64,000 nt of DNA, taken from the NCBI RefSeq assembly GCF_030287445.1, contig NZ_JASVWB010000002.1, forward strand, positions 4,402,001 through 4,466,000, in the 5' to 3' direction. Source of the DNA: Streptomyces sp. ALI-76-A. Lineage in GTDB: Bacteria; Actinomycetota; Actinomycetes; Streptomycetales; Streptomycetaceae. Below are positions 7,642 to 16,861 of this stretch, piece after piece; the first letter of the stretch is position 1, and the number at the start of each line of letters is the position of its first letter. The position numbers and the translations under genes were made by a program. The notes beneath the pieces are model-generated. The model saw only the letters and a list, made by a program, of their open reading frames with translations. It made no database searches and was not told the origin of the DNA.

Positions 7642-9749
7642 TAGGCCAGCGCCGCCCCGCCGCCGGAGGCTCCCGCGCCCAGCGCGTTGCGCTGCGGGGT
7701 GATCCCCGCCGGGACGGCACGCGCGCGTGCGGGCGTGCCCGTCCAGCAGGTGCCCCTGCGGGCGATCAGACGGCCGAGCCACAGCTCCAGGGAGACCAGG
7801 TCGGCCAGGCCGTCCAGCGGCAGTGCCTCGCCCTCCGCCGCCGCGCGCAGGGCCTTGCGGACCACCCGGGCCTCCACCAGGCCCGCCTGCGCGAGCAGGG
7901 GGGTGGCGAAGAGGTCCAGCAGGGAGTCCGCGGCCATCCGCAGACCGGCGCGGGCGGCGGCCGCCGAGGGCGCGTGGGAGGTCGCGCCCCAGCCGGACGG
8001 CAGTTCGGCGACTCCGGCACCCTCCAGGACCGTACGCAGGATGGCCGCCCGGGCTCCCGGCTGGACCCGCAGCGACTCCGGGAGGGCGCGGCACGCGCGG
8101 ACGACCTGGTTGTCGAGGAACGGGGCGTGCAGACGCTGGAAGCGGACCTCGGCCGCCTGTTCCAGGATCCGCAGGTCGGCCGCCGCCCGGGAGAGTGCCG
8201 CCCGCGCGCGGAAGTCGCCCGGCCGCTGACCGGGGCCGACCCCGGAACGATGCGTTGCCCCTTGGAGGCGAACCGATACTTCAGCGAGGGCCTCACCCGT
8301 GAGCCAGCGCGCCGCGGGGCCCGGTCTGGCCCAGGTGAGCGCGGCGAGAGACGCCCCCACGGCACCTCCGGGTTCGTCGAAGCGGCGGCGCATCAGGCGG
8401 TCGGCGAGCCCTTCGAGGCCGGAGCGGTAGGGCGTGCGGGCGAGGCGGCGGGCCGCGCCGTACACGCGCGCGGGGACCAGGACCGAACCGTCCGCCTTCG
8501 CGAGGGCGGCGACCGGGCGGACCAGGTGCCGGCGTTTGCGGTCCATCAGCAGGTCCGCGAGGCGGGCGGGGTGGGCGTCCAGGACCTGGCGGGCGCCGTA
8601 GCCGGCGAAGTGGTCGGCGCTGCCGGACGCGAGGCGTGCGCGGTGCCGGGCCGCCGTCACCAGACTCGCGGCCGGTTCGTCGGTCAGCGGGCCGTCCAGC
8701 TCGGCGTACGGGAGGGTCTCCTCGCCGCCGGCCACCACCACGTGGTGCAGGCGCGGGTTGGCCGCGAGCGTGCCCGCCCGCTCCAGCTCGGCCTCCCGGC
8801 CGCCGACGGCCAGGTCGTTGAAGGTGACCGCCAGCAGCCGTTCCCCGGCGCCCGTGCCGTGGCCCAGCACGGTGCCCGGCATGCCCGGCAGGCCGGCCGC
8901 GAGCAGCGCGAGCGTGCCCGAGGCGGGACCGCCGGAGAGGTCCGCGCCGATGCCCGGAACCGGCATCCCGCGCGCGGCCCGCCGCTCGGCGGGGCCCATG
9001 CCGGGGACCGGACCGGGGTCTATGTCGGCGCCGGGCACGTGCCGGGGCGCCGACAGCCGGGCGCGCACCGCCTCGACGAGCGCGTCCCGTACCGCGTCGA
9101 CCGCGCTGTCCGGGTCGGCGGAGGGTGCCGCCACGGCGAGCGAGGCGACCTGCTCGTATCCGGCGACCTCGCGCGCCCCGGTGCGCAGGATGAGCGCGTG
9201 CCCCGGCGGAATGCGCCGTACGCCGTCGTAGGGGGTGGAGTCGTGCAGGGCGGCCGGTACGTCGGGGGCGGCGAGCAGGGCGGCGAGGTGGCCGTAGTCG
9301 AGGTTGGCCTCGACGAGGTCGGCGAGGGGCAGCGCGGCCGTCGCGTACGCGGTGCCGCCGTCCCAGGGGGTGTAGAACACCGGGCGGGCGCCCGCGAGAT
9401 CGCCGCAGACGGTGATGCGGCGGCCCACCTGGACGACGGCCGTGTAGCTGCCCGGCCAGGCCGTCAGATGCCGGAGTGCCCCTCCGCGCGCGGCGAACAG
9501 CCCGACCCGCAGCTGCTCGTCGGAGGCCGCGCAGATACCGAGGACGGCGATCCGGGTCCGGTCGTCGGCCTTCACCACCCGCACCTCGTCCGGGCGCCAG
9601 TCGCCGACCGCCCACAGCGGATCCGGGTCGCCCCACAAGAGATGGGAGCCCACCGGCTGGAGGGTCTCGCCGTCGTGTCCGACCGCGCCGGCGGAGCCGA
9701 TCCGGGCGGCGCCCGCGGCGGTGCTGCTCCATCCCACCAACCACCGCAT
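7641..9749 (-). CDS. Asparagine synthetase-like protein with degenerate active sites
   Basis: This encodes a protein of 702 residues. The N-terminal half resembles a class II glutamine amidotransferase fold (Ntn hydrolase; GDLAGARPVFYT). The C-terminal half is an asparagine-synthase-type ATP pyrophosphatase region (GADLSGGPASGTLALLAAG). The ATG at 9749 follows GGAGG at six bases. The mature protein would begin Met-Arg-Trp, so the catalytic Cys2 of glutaminases is missing. The ATP-binding SGGxDS motif reads SGGPAS, losing the Asp. Lasso-peptide cyclases share the fold and also lack Cys2, but I see no lasso precursor, RRE or protease gene beside it. It is probably not a working asparagine synthetase; its substrate is unknown. 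Confidence 0.8.
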   Translation of the reverse strand: MRWLVGWSSTAAGAARIGSAGAVGHDGETLQPVGSHLLWGDPDPLWAVGDWRPDEVRVVKADDRTRIAVLGICAASDEQLRVGLFAARGGALRHLTAWPGSYTAVVQVGRRITVCGDLAGARPVFYTPWDGGTAYATAALPLADLVEANLDYGHLAALLAAPDVPAALHDSTPYDGVRRIPPGHALILRTGAREVAGYEQVASLAVAAPSADPDSAVDAVRDALVEAVRARLSAPRHVPGADIDPGPVPGMGPAERRAARGMPVPGIGADLSGGPASGTLALLAAGLPGMPGTVLGHGTGAGERLLAVTFNDLAVGGREAELERAGTLAANPRLHHVVVAGGEETLPYAELDGPLTDEPAASLVTAARHRARLASGSADHFAGYGARQVLDAHPARLADLLMDRKRRHLVRPVAALAKADGSVLVPARVYGAARRLARTPYRSGLEGLADRLMRRRFDEPGGAVGASLAALTWARPGPAARWLTGEALAEVSVRLQGATHRSGVGPGQRPGDFRARAALSRAAADLRILEQAAEVRFQRLHAPFLDNQVVRACRALPESLRVQPGARAAILRTVLEGAGVAELPSGWGATSHAPSAAAARAGLRMAADSLLDLFATPLLAQAGLVEARVVRKALRAAAEGEALPLDGLADLVSLELWLGRLIARRGTCWTGTPARARAVPAGITPQRNALGAGASGGGAALA

Positions 9750-10486
9750 CGCCGCCTCCACAGGCTGTGGACAACCAGTGCACCGTACGAACTCGGCACC
9801 ATGCTGCCATGAAGGAGGCGTGGCGGAGCGGCGGCGGTGCCGCTTGTGCGCCCGGGAATGCGCCCCGGCGGATACTGTCGCACCGGACCCGGCCGGTCGG
9901 CCCACCGCGTCGAACAGCCGCGCGAGGCAAGGGAACCGGGACTTCGCCGAGGGGGGCCGATACGGTCACCGCGATGCGAATGCGCCCCCGGTACGCTCCC
10001 CAAAAACCACCAACGCGCCCTCAACTGCCGTGGTGAGAGCGCTGATGCACCGCCGGGGTGGGGGCGATTTTCGGCCAAATCGCCGACAACGGAACGGATG
10101 TGAGCACGCTCCGTACACGCTCCGGCCACCGCCCGGCGCTCGCGCAGCCCGGGAGACGGAGCTCGCCCCCCGGGCCGATCCGCCGCCCGCGGGGATGTAG
10201 GCGGCGGTGTCCCCCAGCCCACTGGATCCAGTACAGCGGGCCGACCCACGCACGGCCCATGGAAGCGCTCCCCCGATGGCCGGAGAAGAGCGCACGGCCG
10301 GGCGCACGGCCACACGGCGGGAGCACGGCGCAACCGTCCGTCGCTGACCCGCACTTCACTACGGACCACAATCCCGCCATCCGGAAGAATGCCCCTTAAC
10401 GCTTGGGATGCGGCGAACTACGCTGGGTTTACGAATGCCGCGTGGTTATGCCAGCGCGGCAGCCGTCTGTGTCGAGGGGTGGCGCA
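9750..10486. other. 737-base divergent intergenic region
   Basis: It separates the minus-strand asparagine-synthetase-like gene from the plus-strand sporulation-associated gene. Short frames here have poor codon bias and no ribosome-binding sites. A locally AT-richer patch near 10340-10450 is the likely promoter area of the plus-strand gene. No RNA gene recognised. Confidence 0.5.
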
Positions 10487-11911
10487 ATGTCCAGGGAGCA
10501 ACGCGGGCCGAACGAAAAACTCGGCGCCGTTCTCGCCCTCGCGGGAATCAGCAACGCAGGACTCGCCCGACGTGTCAACGATCTCGGCGCTCAACGAGGG
10601 TTGACGCTTCGCTACGACAAGACGTCGGTGGCGCGCTGGGTGTCGAAGGGGATGGTGCCGCAGGGTGCCGCGCCGCACCTCATCGCCGCCGCGATAGGGC
10701 AGAAGCTGGGCCGCCCGGTGCCGCTCCACGAGATCGGCCTGGCGGACGCGGATCCCGCGCCCGAGGTGGGCCTGGCCTTCCCGAGAGACGTCGGACAGGC
10801 GGTCCGTTCGGCGACGGAGCTGTACCGCCTCGACCTCGCCGGGCGCCGGGCCGGCTCCGGCGGCATCTGGCAGTCCCTGGCCGGCTCGTTCGCGGTGAGC
10901 GCGTACGCGACACCCGCCTCACGGTGGCTGATAACCCCGGCCGACAGCTCGGTCGCGCGCGAGGTGAACCCCGCCGAGGACGCCGGCGCACCGCTCAAAG
11001 TCGGCCACAGCGACGTGCAGAAACTGCGGGAGGCCGCCGAGGACGCCAGGCGCTGGGACTCCAAGTACGGAGGCGGCGACTGGCGTTCGTCCATGGTGCC
11101 GGAGTGCCTGAGGGTGGAGGCCGCGCCCCTGCTGCTCGGATCGTACTCCGACGAGGTCGGCCGGGCCCTGTTCGGCGCCAGCGCCGAACTCACCCGCCTG
11201 GCCGGGTGGATGGCCTTCGACACGGGACAACAGGAGGCCGCGCAGCGGTACTACATCCAGGCCCTGCGGCTCGCCCGGGCAGCGGCCGACGTACCCCTGG
11301 GAGGGTACGTACTGGCCTCCATGTCCTTGCAGGCGACCTACCGGGGCTTCGGCGACGAGGGCGTCGACCTGGCCCAGGCCGCGCTGGAACGCAACCGGGG
11401 CCTGGCGACCGCCCGCACCATGAGCTTCTTCCGGCTCGTCGAGGCACGCGCCCACGCGCGCGCGGGTGACGCCCAGGCGGCCGGTGCCGCCCTGAAGGCG
11501 GCGGAGGGCTGGCTGGAGCGGGCCCGCGACGGCGACAACGACCCGTCCTGGCTCGGCTTCTACTCCTACGACCGGTTCGCCGCGGACGCCGCCGAGTGCT
11601 ACCGCGACCTGAAGGCACCGCGTCAGGTACGCCGTTTCACCGAGCAGGCGCTGTCGAAGCCGACGGAGGAGTTCGTGCGGTCGCACGGGCTGCGCCTGGT
11701 GGTCTCCGCGGTCGCCGAGCTCGAGTCCGGCAATCTCGACGCGGCATGCGAGCAGGGCGTGCGGGCGGTGGAGGTCGCGGGGCGCATCTCCTCGGCGCGC
11801 ACCACCGAGTATGTGAAGGACCTCCTCCACCGGCTGGAGCCGTACGGGGACGAGCCGCGGGTGGTGGAGCTGCGGGAGCGGGCACGGCCGCTGCTGATGG
11901 CACCGGCCTAG
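10487..11911 (+). CDS. Sporulation-associated regulator (ORF1590/SCO4114 type)
   Basis: This encodes a 474-residue soluble protein. The first 90 residues resemble a helix-turn-helix region ([20 protein letters not shown]...[14 protein letters not shown]). The remainder is helical with TPR-like repeats ([39 protein letters not shown]). Proteins of this organisation are common in Streptomyces and are annotated as sporulation-associated; the S. griseus ORF1590 gene is the founding case known to me. The ATG at 10487 has GAGGGG upstream; an in-frame ATG at 10448 is less likely. It is probably a developmental transcriptional regulator, but I see no direct evidence for targets. Confidence 0.75.
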   Translation: MSREQRGPNEKLGAVLALAGISNAGLARRVNDLGAQRGLTLRYDKTSVARWVSKGMVPQGAAPHLIAAAIGQKLGRPVPLHEIGLADADPAPEVGLAFPRDVGQAVRSATELYRLDLAGRRAGSGGIWQSLAGSFAVSAYATPASRWLITPADSSVAREVNPAEDAGAPLKVGHSDVQKLREAAEDARRWDSKYGGGDWRSSMVPECLRVEAAPLLLGSYSDEVGRALFGASAELTRLAGWMAFDTGQQEAAQRYYIQALRLARAAADVPLGGYVLASMSLQATYRGFGDEGVDLAQAALERNRGLATARTMSFFRLVEARAHARAGDAQAAGAALKAAEGWLERARDGDNDPSWLGFYSYDRFAADAAECYRDLKAPRQVRRFTEQALSKPTEEFVRSHGLRLVVSAVAELESGNLDAACEQGVRAVEVAGRISSARTTEYVKDLLHRLEPYGDEPRVVELRERARPLLMAPA

Positions 11912-11989
11912 GAGCGGTGCCCGCGCGTCCGCGGGACTGTCCTGGCCGGGAGGCCGCCGGGCGGGGACTGCGTGGCGGGTGCGGCTGGG

Positions 11990-12265
11990 AGCGCCCGGCC
12001 GGGCGGCGGGGATGTGGTCGGTGCGCCCGGCTGGGCGGCGGGGATGTGGTGGGTGCGCCCGGCCGGGCGGCGGGGATGTGGTCGGTGCGCCCGGCCGGGC
12101 GGCGGGGATGTGGTGGGTGCGCCCGGCCGGGCGGCGGGGATGTGGTGGGTGCGCCCGGCCGGGCGGCGGGGATGTGGTGGGTGCGCCCGGCCGGGCGGCG
12201 GGGATGTGGTGGGTGCGCCCGGTCGGGCGGCGGGGATGTGGTGGGTGCGCCCGGCCGGGCGGGCG
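11990..12265. repeat. 32-bp GC-palindromic tandem repeat, eight copies
   Basis: The unit gatgtggtgggtgcgcccgg plus ccgggcggcggg repeats with exact 32-base spacing; GATGTGG occurs at 12011, 12043, 12075, 12107, 12139, 12171, 12203 and 12235. Each unit carries the palindrome CCCGGCCGGG. Copies differ only by single bases (GGTGGG versus GGTCGG; CTGGGC and GGTCGG variants). Thirty-two is not a multiple of three, so it is not coding. Nothing variable lies between the units. A shorter 15-base array based on CCACGGCGCCACGCC follows at about 12325-12370. It fills most of the gap between the sporulation-associated gene and lhgO. Confidence 0.92.
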
Positions 12266-12474
12266 CACCCGGTCAGGCGGGAGTGCGGGCGCGTGCGCCC
12301 GGTCGGGTGGTGCGCGGCTGGTCGCCGCCACGGCGCCACGCCGCCACGGCGCCACGCCGTCACGGCGCCGTACGGGGTCATGGCCCGGCGGCCCCACGTC
12401 GACGGCGCCGTTCCCCGGGTTTGAGGGCATTGTCAGTGGCGCAGTGCACTATCGAAGCCGGGAGGTGGTGCGGG

Positions 12475-13695
12475 GTGCGGGAGATCGTTTACGACTGTGA
12501 CGTGCTCGTGGTCGGCGGCGGGATCGTCGGGCTGTCCACGGCGTACGCGATCACGCGGGCCGCGCCGGGCACGCGGGTGACGGTGCTGGAGAAGGAGTCC
12601 GGGCCCGCCCGGCACCAGACCGGGCGCAACAGCGGGGTGATCCACAGCGGCGTCTACTACCGGCCGGGCTCGCTCAAGGCGCGGTACGCGGTGCGGGGCG
12701 CCGCCGAGATGATCAAGTTCTGCGCGGAGTACGACATCCCGCACGCCGTCACCGGCAAGCTCATCGTCGCCACCGAGCGGCCCGAGCTGCCCCGGCTGCA
12801 CGCGCTCGTCCAGCGCGGCCGGGAGAACGGTATTCCGGTGCGGGAACTGGGCGCGGCCCAGATCGAGGAGTACGAACCGGAGGTGCGCGGACTCGCCGCG
12901 ATACACGTCGGGACGACGGGGGTGTGCGACTTCGCCGCGGTCGCCCGGCAGCTGGCCGAGGCCTCGGGAGCGGAGATCCGGTACGGGGCGCGTGTCGTAC
13001 GGGTGGACCGGCGGCCGGAGCTCGGGGTGGCCGTGCGGACGGCGGCCGGGGACGTCGTGCGCGGGCGGGTGCTGGTGAACTGCGCCGGGCTGCACTGCGA
13101 CGAGGTCGCGCGGCTGACCGGGGACGAGCCGGCGATGCGGATCGTGCCGTTCCGGGGGGAGTACTACACGCTGGCGCGGCCCGAGCTGGTGCGGGGGCTG
13201 GTGTATCCGGTGCCCGATCCGGCGTTTCCGTTCCTCGGGGTGCACCTCACGCGCGGGATCGACGGGGGCGTGCACATCGGGCCCAACGCGGTGCCGGCGC
13301 TGGCCCGCGAGGGGTACGGATGGGGTGTGGTGCGGCCCCGGGAGCTGGGGGCGACGCTGGGCTGGCCGGGTGCCTGGCGGATGGCCCGGCGGCACTGGCG
13401 GTACGGGGCGGGGGAGCTGCGCCGGTCGGTGTCCAAGCAGGCGTTCACCGAGGCGGTGCGCAGGCTGCTGCCGGCGGTGGAGGAGCGGGACCTGGTGCCG
13501 AGCGCGGCGGGGGTGCGGGCGCAGGCGGTCCTGCGGGACGGAACGCTGGTGGACGATTTCCTGATCCGGGAGGGGGCGCGGGCGGTGCACGTGCTGAACG
13601 CGCCTTCACCCGCCGCGACGGCTTCCCTGCCGATCGGGCGGGAGGTGGCCCGGAGGGCGCTGGGGGTGCTGGGGGCGGTGAGCGGACGGGCGTAG
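12475..13695 (+). CDS. lhgO: L-2-hydroxyglutarate oxidase (FAD-dependent)
   Basis: This encodes a 406-residue flavoprotein of the DAO superfamily. The N-terminal FAD-binding fold is VLVVGGGIVGLSTAYAI, followed by HQTGRNSGVIHSGVYY, characteristic of LhgO. Also present are the middle GTTGVCDFAAVARQL and the C-terminal ADP-site residues. It oxidises L-2-hydroxyglutarate to 2-oxoglutarate, a metabolite-repair reaction linked to the respiratory chain. The GTG at 12475 is chosen because GGAGG lies nine bases upstream; the open frame extends far 5' only through the tandem repeats, which do not look coding. Confidence 0.9.
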   Translation: MREIVYDCDVLVVGGGIVGLSTAYAITRAAPGTRVTVLEKESGPARHQTGRNSGVIHSGVYYRPGSLKARYAVRGAAEMIKFCAEYDIPHAVTGKLIVATERPELPRLHALVQRGRENGIPVRELGAAQIEEYEPEVRGLAAIHVGTTGVCDFAAVARQLAEASGAEIRYGARVVRVDRRPELGVAVRTAAGDVVRGRVLVNCAGLHCDEVARLTGDEPAMRIVPFRGEYYTLARPELVRGLVYPVPDPAFPFLGVHLTRGIDGGVHIGPNAVPALAREGYGWGVVRPRELGATLGWPGAWRMARRHWRYGAGELRRSVSKQAFTEAVRRLLPAVEERDLVPSAAGVRAQAVLRDGTLVDDFLIREGARAVHVLNAPSPAATASLPIGREVARRALGVLGAVSGRA

Positions 13696-14205
13696 GGGTC
13701 GGTTCGCTTCGGTGCGGGGCATTCGCTTCGGTGCGGGGCCGCCGTTCCTGGTGCGGACGTCGGGGTTCTCGCCCCCGCCGCCCCTACCCGTCCCGTCTCC
13801 AGGGACGCTGCCCCTTCGACCCCGCTGGGACTCCGCCCCGGACCCCGATCGGCCTGGAGGACCTCGTCCCTGAACGCCGGGACGGGCCGAGTTGTGACGA
13901 CCGTCATCTGCGGCTACGCCTCGCTTCTTGGCCGACGCGACAGGTAGGGGGTGGGCATAGAGCCCGGGGGCCTGGGCGTCCGGGGGTCTGGGGGTCCGGG
14001 GGTCCGAGGCGGAGCTCCCCTGCCCGGGAGCACGGCAGCTGTGCCTCGCCTCTTGGCGGACCGAGACGGGTGGGGGCACAGGGACGGGGAGCTGGGGGCG
14101 AAGCCCCCTGTGGGAGGGGCAGCGGGGGCCGGTCGGCTGCGGGCCGTCGGGCTTGGGGTTCGGGGCCATTCGCATGACACCCGGCGCCGTAAAATCGGCA
14201 GCACT
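13696..14205. other. 510-base intergenic region with dispersed-type repeats
   Basis: It holds no credible gene. It contains a direct repeat of TTCGCTTCGGTGCGGGGC (13703-13740). At about 13820-13890 there is a segment (GGACTCCGCCCCGGACCCCG then CGTCCCTGAACGCCGGGACGG) like the intergenic repeat common in Streptomyces genomes. Two diverged copies of GCCTCGCTTCTTGGCcGACG lie near 13917 and 14044. The trmB promoter should be near its right end. Confidence 0.55.
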
Positions 14206-15090
14206 GTGTCTGACTCCCTCAACGCCCCCGAACCCCCCCACCCCGGTGTCGCCCTCAGCCGCGCCCGGGCCAAGGGCGAGCCCCGCTTCCCGGAAGGACC
14301 GCAGGCAGATCCCGCCGGGTCGCACTTCGAGCGGCGGATCCGCAGTTTCCAGCCACGGCGGAGTCGGGTGACGGCCGGGCAGGCGGACGCGCTCCAGCGG
14401 CTGTGGTCCCGATGGGGGCTCGACATCGACGGCCGGCGCCTGATCGATCTCGGCGAGCTGTTCGGCAACGGCAACCCGGTCGTGCTGGAGATCGGCTTCG
14501 GGATGGGCGAGGCCACCGCACGGATGGCCGCCGCCGCCCCGGACACCAACATCCTCGCCGTGGACGTCCACACCCCGGGCCAGGGAAACCTGCTCAACCT
14601 CGCCGATCAGGCAGGGCTGACCAACATCCGCGTCGGGAACGGGGACGCGATCATCCTGCTCCACGAGATGCTCACCCCCGACTCCCTCGACGGGCTGCGC
14701 GTCTACTTCCCGGACCCCTGGCCGAAGAAGCGGCACCACAAGCGGCGGCTGATCCAGCCCGAGTTCCTCGACCTCGCCGCGACCCGGCTCCGGCCCGGGG
14801 CGACCGTGCACTGCGCGACCGACTGGGAGCCGTACGCGGAGCAGATGCTGGAGGTGCTCGACGCGCACCCCGCCTTCGCGAACACCCAGGCCGACGGCGG
14901 TTTCGCGCCGCGTCCGGCGTTCCGGCCGCTGACCCGTTTCGAGGGCCAGGGACTGGAGAAGGGACATGTCGTGAACGACCTGCTCTTCCGCCGCGTAGAC
15001 CACGTCGTAGAGCAGGTCGCAGAACACGACGCAGAACACGTCGTCGAGCACGGCGTGGAGTACGAGGACCATCCCCCCATCGGCGCCTGA
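14206..15090 (+). CDS. trmB: tRNA (guanine-N7)-methyltransferase
   Basis: This encodes a 294-residue SAM-dependent enzyme that forms m7G46 in tRNA variable loops. The SAM-binding motif is VVLEIGFGMGEATARMA, with the family signature VYFPDPWPKKRHHKRR and a catalytic region near DWEPYAEQML. The GTG at 14206 starts MSDSLNAPEPPHPG; the ribosome-binding site is weak. The N-terminal 60 residues are a poorly conserved basic extension. Oddly, the usual end (NDLLFRR) is followed by about 31 residues rich in repeated Val-Glu-His/Asp units (VVEQVAEHDAEHVVEHGVEY). Confidence 0.92.
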   Translation: MSDSLNAPEPPHPGVALSRARAKGEPRFPEGPQADPAGSHFERRIRSFQPRRSRVTAGQADALQRLWSRWGLDIDGRRLIDLGELFGNGNPVVLEIGFGMGEATARMAAAAPDTNILAVDVHTPGQGNLLNLADQAGLTNIRVGNGDAIILLHEMLTPDSLDGLRVYFPDPWPKKRHHKRRLIQPEFLDLAATRLRPGATVHCATDWEPYAEQMLEVLDAHPAFANTQADGGFAPRPAFRPLTRFEGQGLEKGHVVNDLLFRRVDHVVEQVAEHDAEHVVEHGVEYEDHPPIGA

Positions 15091-15142
15091 ACCCACCCCG
15101 CACTCCTGCGGGGGGCGCCTCCGCATCGTTAGGGTCAATGCC

Positions 15143-16480
15143 GTGGCCACCGTTCCCCCGTCCCCGACGCACCCCAGCGATCTCGCCGGCGTCGCACCGC
15201 GGCACGCGCACTGGTGGCAACGGAGATGGGTGCGCTACGGCGCCCTGAGCACCCTGCTCGCGCTCTCCGGCCTCGTCATCCTCGCCCTGGTCCGCGAACA
15301 GACCGGCACCGAGGGTTTCCTGGTCGGTCTCGGGCTCGCCGTCCTGCCGGTGCCGCTGCTCGTCGCCGCGTTCCGGTGGCTGGACCGCGTCGAGCCGGGC
15401 CCGTGGCGCAACCTGCTGTTCGCCTTCGCCTGGGGGGCCTGCGCGGCGGCGTTGATAGCGATCGTCGCCAACAGCTTCGCGACCAGATGGATCGCCATGG
15501 CCACCGCGGACCCCTCCAGCGCGGACACCCTCGGCGCGACGGTGATAGCGCCGGTCGTGGAGGAGTCGGCCAAGGCGGCCGCCGTCCTGCTCGTCTTCCT
15601 GTTCCGGCGCCGGGACTTCACCGGGATCGTGGACGGGGTGGTGATAGCCGGGGTCACCGCCACCGGGTTCGCCTTCACCGAGAACATCCTCTACCTCGGC
15701 ACCGCCTTCGGTACCGACCAGCTCAACGGCGACGGCGGAATCGCCTCCGTCACCGCGGCGACCTTCTTCGTACGGGTCATCATGTCGCCGTTCGCACACC
15801 CCCTGTTCACCGTCCTCACCGGCATCGGCTTCGGCATCTCCGCGTTGTCGGCGGAACGCCAGCATGTGCGGCGGGTGCTGCTGCCGCTGTCCGGGCTGCT
15901 GCTCGCGATGGGCATGCACGCGATCTGGAACGGCTCGTCGACGTTCGGCGAGTACGGGTTCTTCGCCGTGTACGCGGCCTTCATGGTGCCCGCGTTCGGC
16001 CTGCTGACCTGGCTCGTGATCTGGACGCGTCAGCGCGAGCTGAAGACCGTACGGGAGGAGCTGCCCGCCTACACCGTGGCGGGATGGCTGACGCCGGCCG
16101 AGCCGTACGCGCTCGGTTCGATGCGGGCGCGGCGCATGGCCAGGGACCACGCCCGCCGGCACGGCGGGCGTCCGGCCGCGCGAGCGGTGGAGCAGTACGA
16201 GGCGTACGCGACCTCCCTCGCGTTCCTGCGCAACCGGGGGCGGCGGGGCCGGGCGGGGGCCGACTTCGTCGTCCGGGAGCGGGAGTTGCTCCAGGAGCTG
16301 TGGCGGCGGCGGGACGTGGCGCGTCCCGCGCTGGACCTCGCGGCCCGGGCGACGGCACCGCCGGTCGCGGTGACCGCGCCACCGTGGCCGGTGTACGGGG
16401 TGTACGGGTACCCGGCGGCGCCCGCGTACCCGGGGTACCAGACGGTGCCGTATCCGGCCTACAACCCGTACCGGTCGTAG
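15143..16480 (+). CDS. PrsW-family intramembrane metalloprotease
   Basis: This encodes a 445-residue polytopic membrane protein with about eight hydrophobic segments. It has the PrsW/CAAX-type motifs: EE in APVVEESAKAAAV, FTEN in ATGFAFTENILYL, and a His in SPFAHPLFTVLTG. PrsW of Bacillus cleaves anti-sigma factor RsiW. The C-terminal tail is cytoplasmic, charged, then Tyr/Pro-rich (YGVYGYPAAPAYPGYQ). The GTG at 15143 has AGGG nine bases upstream. It sits 52 bases after trmB and may be co-transcribed. A substrate is not evident; the fused ECF sigma protein at 5252 is one possibility in principle. Confidence 0.87.
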   Translation: MATVPPSPTHPSDLAGVAPRHAHWWQRRWVRYGALSTLLALSGLVILALVREQTGTEGFLVGLGLAVLPVPLLVAAFRWLDRVEPGPWRNLLFAFAWGACAAALIAIVANSFATRWIAMATADPSSADTLGATVIAPVVEESAKAAAVLLVFLFRRRDFTGIVDGVVIAGVTATGFAFTENILYLGTAFGTDQLNGDGGIASVTAATFFVRVIMSPFAHPLFTVLTGIGFGISALSAERQHVRRVLLPLSGLLLAMGMHAIWNGSSTFGEYGFFAVYAAFMVPAFGLLTWLVIWTRQRELKTVREELPAYTVAGWLTPAEPYALGSMRARRMARDHARRHGGRPAARAVEQYEAYATSLAFLRNRGRRGRAGADFVVRERELLQELWRRRDVARPALDLAARATAPPVAVTAPPWPVYGVYGYPAAPAYPGYQTVPYPAYNPYRS

Positions 16481-16665
16481 CCGGGCCATAGCCACAGCCG
16501 TAGCCGAGCCCATCCAGGGCGCGCCGGCGGATCCCACCTCGCCGGACACCGTCGTCGCGGCCGACCGCCACCGCGGGACAACAAACCGGCCACCGCGGGA
16601 CAACGAGACCGGCCGCCGGAAGGGGCAGCGGCCGGCAGTGGACCGGACGGGCTCGGAAGAAGCCG

Positions 16666-16727
16666 CCGCGGGCCGCAGACCGGCGACGGCGATGATGTCG
16701 ACGAAGTCGCCGGTCTGCGGCCCGCGG
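16666..16727. terminator. 22-bp perfect inverted repeat between convergent genes
   Basis: Arms 16666-16687 and 16706-16727 are perfectly complementary (CCGCGGGCCGCAGACCGGCG...) with an 18-base spacer. It lies between the convergent PrsW and M23 genes. No T-run follows either arm. It is probably a bidirectional terminator. Upstream at 16568-16608 the motif CCACCGCGGGACAAC is directly repeated. Otherwise the 381-base gap is empty. Confidence 0.7.
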
Positions 16728-16861
16728 CCGTGTACGCGCCGAGGACGGCGGGAGCGCCGAGGGCACCACGGGAGGCGCCTCATCGGCCGTCCAGCCGAGA
16801 ACGTCACCACCCGGGAGGCCCGGCGCTCACCCCATCCGTGTGCGGAAGCGGCCCACCGGCC

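Noticed and set aside
7641..9749. Lasso-peptide biosynthetic cluster based on the asparagine-synthetase-like gene
   Set aside because: No precursor peptide, RRE protein or B2-type protease was found on either side, and the ATP loop looks degenerate.
11990..12265. Possible CRISPR array
   Set aside because: The 32-base units are contiguous and near-identical with no unique spacers, and no cas genes are present.
11596..12474. Long N-terminal extension of the L-2-hydroxyglutarate oxidase
   Set aside because: The frame upstream of 12475 runs through the preceding gene in another frame and the 32-base repeats. A good ribosome-binding site supports the GTG at 12475.
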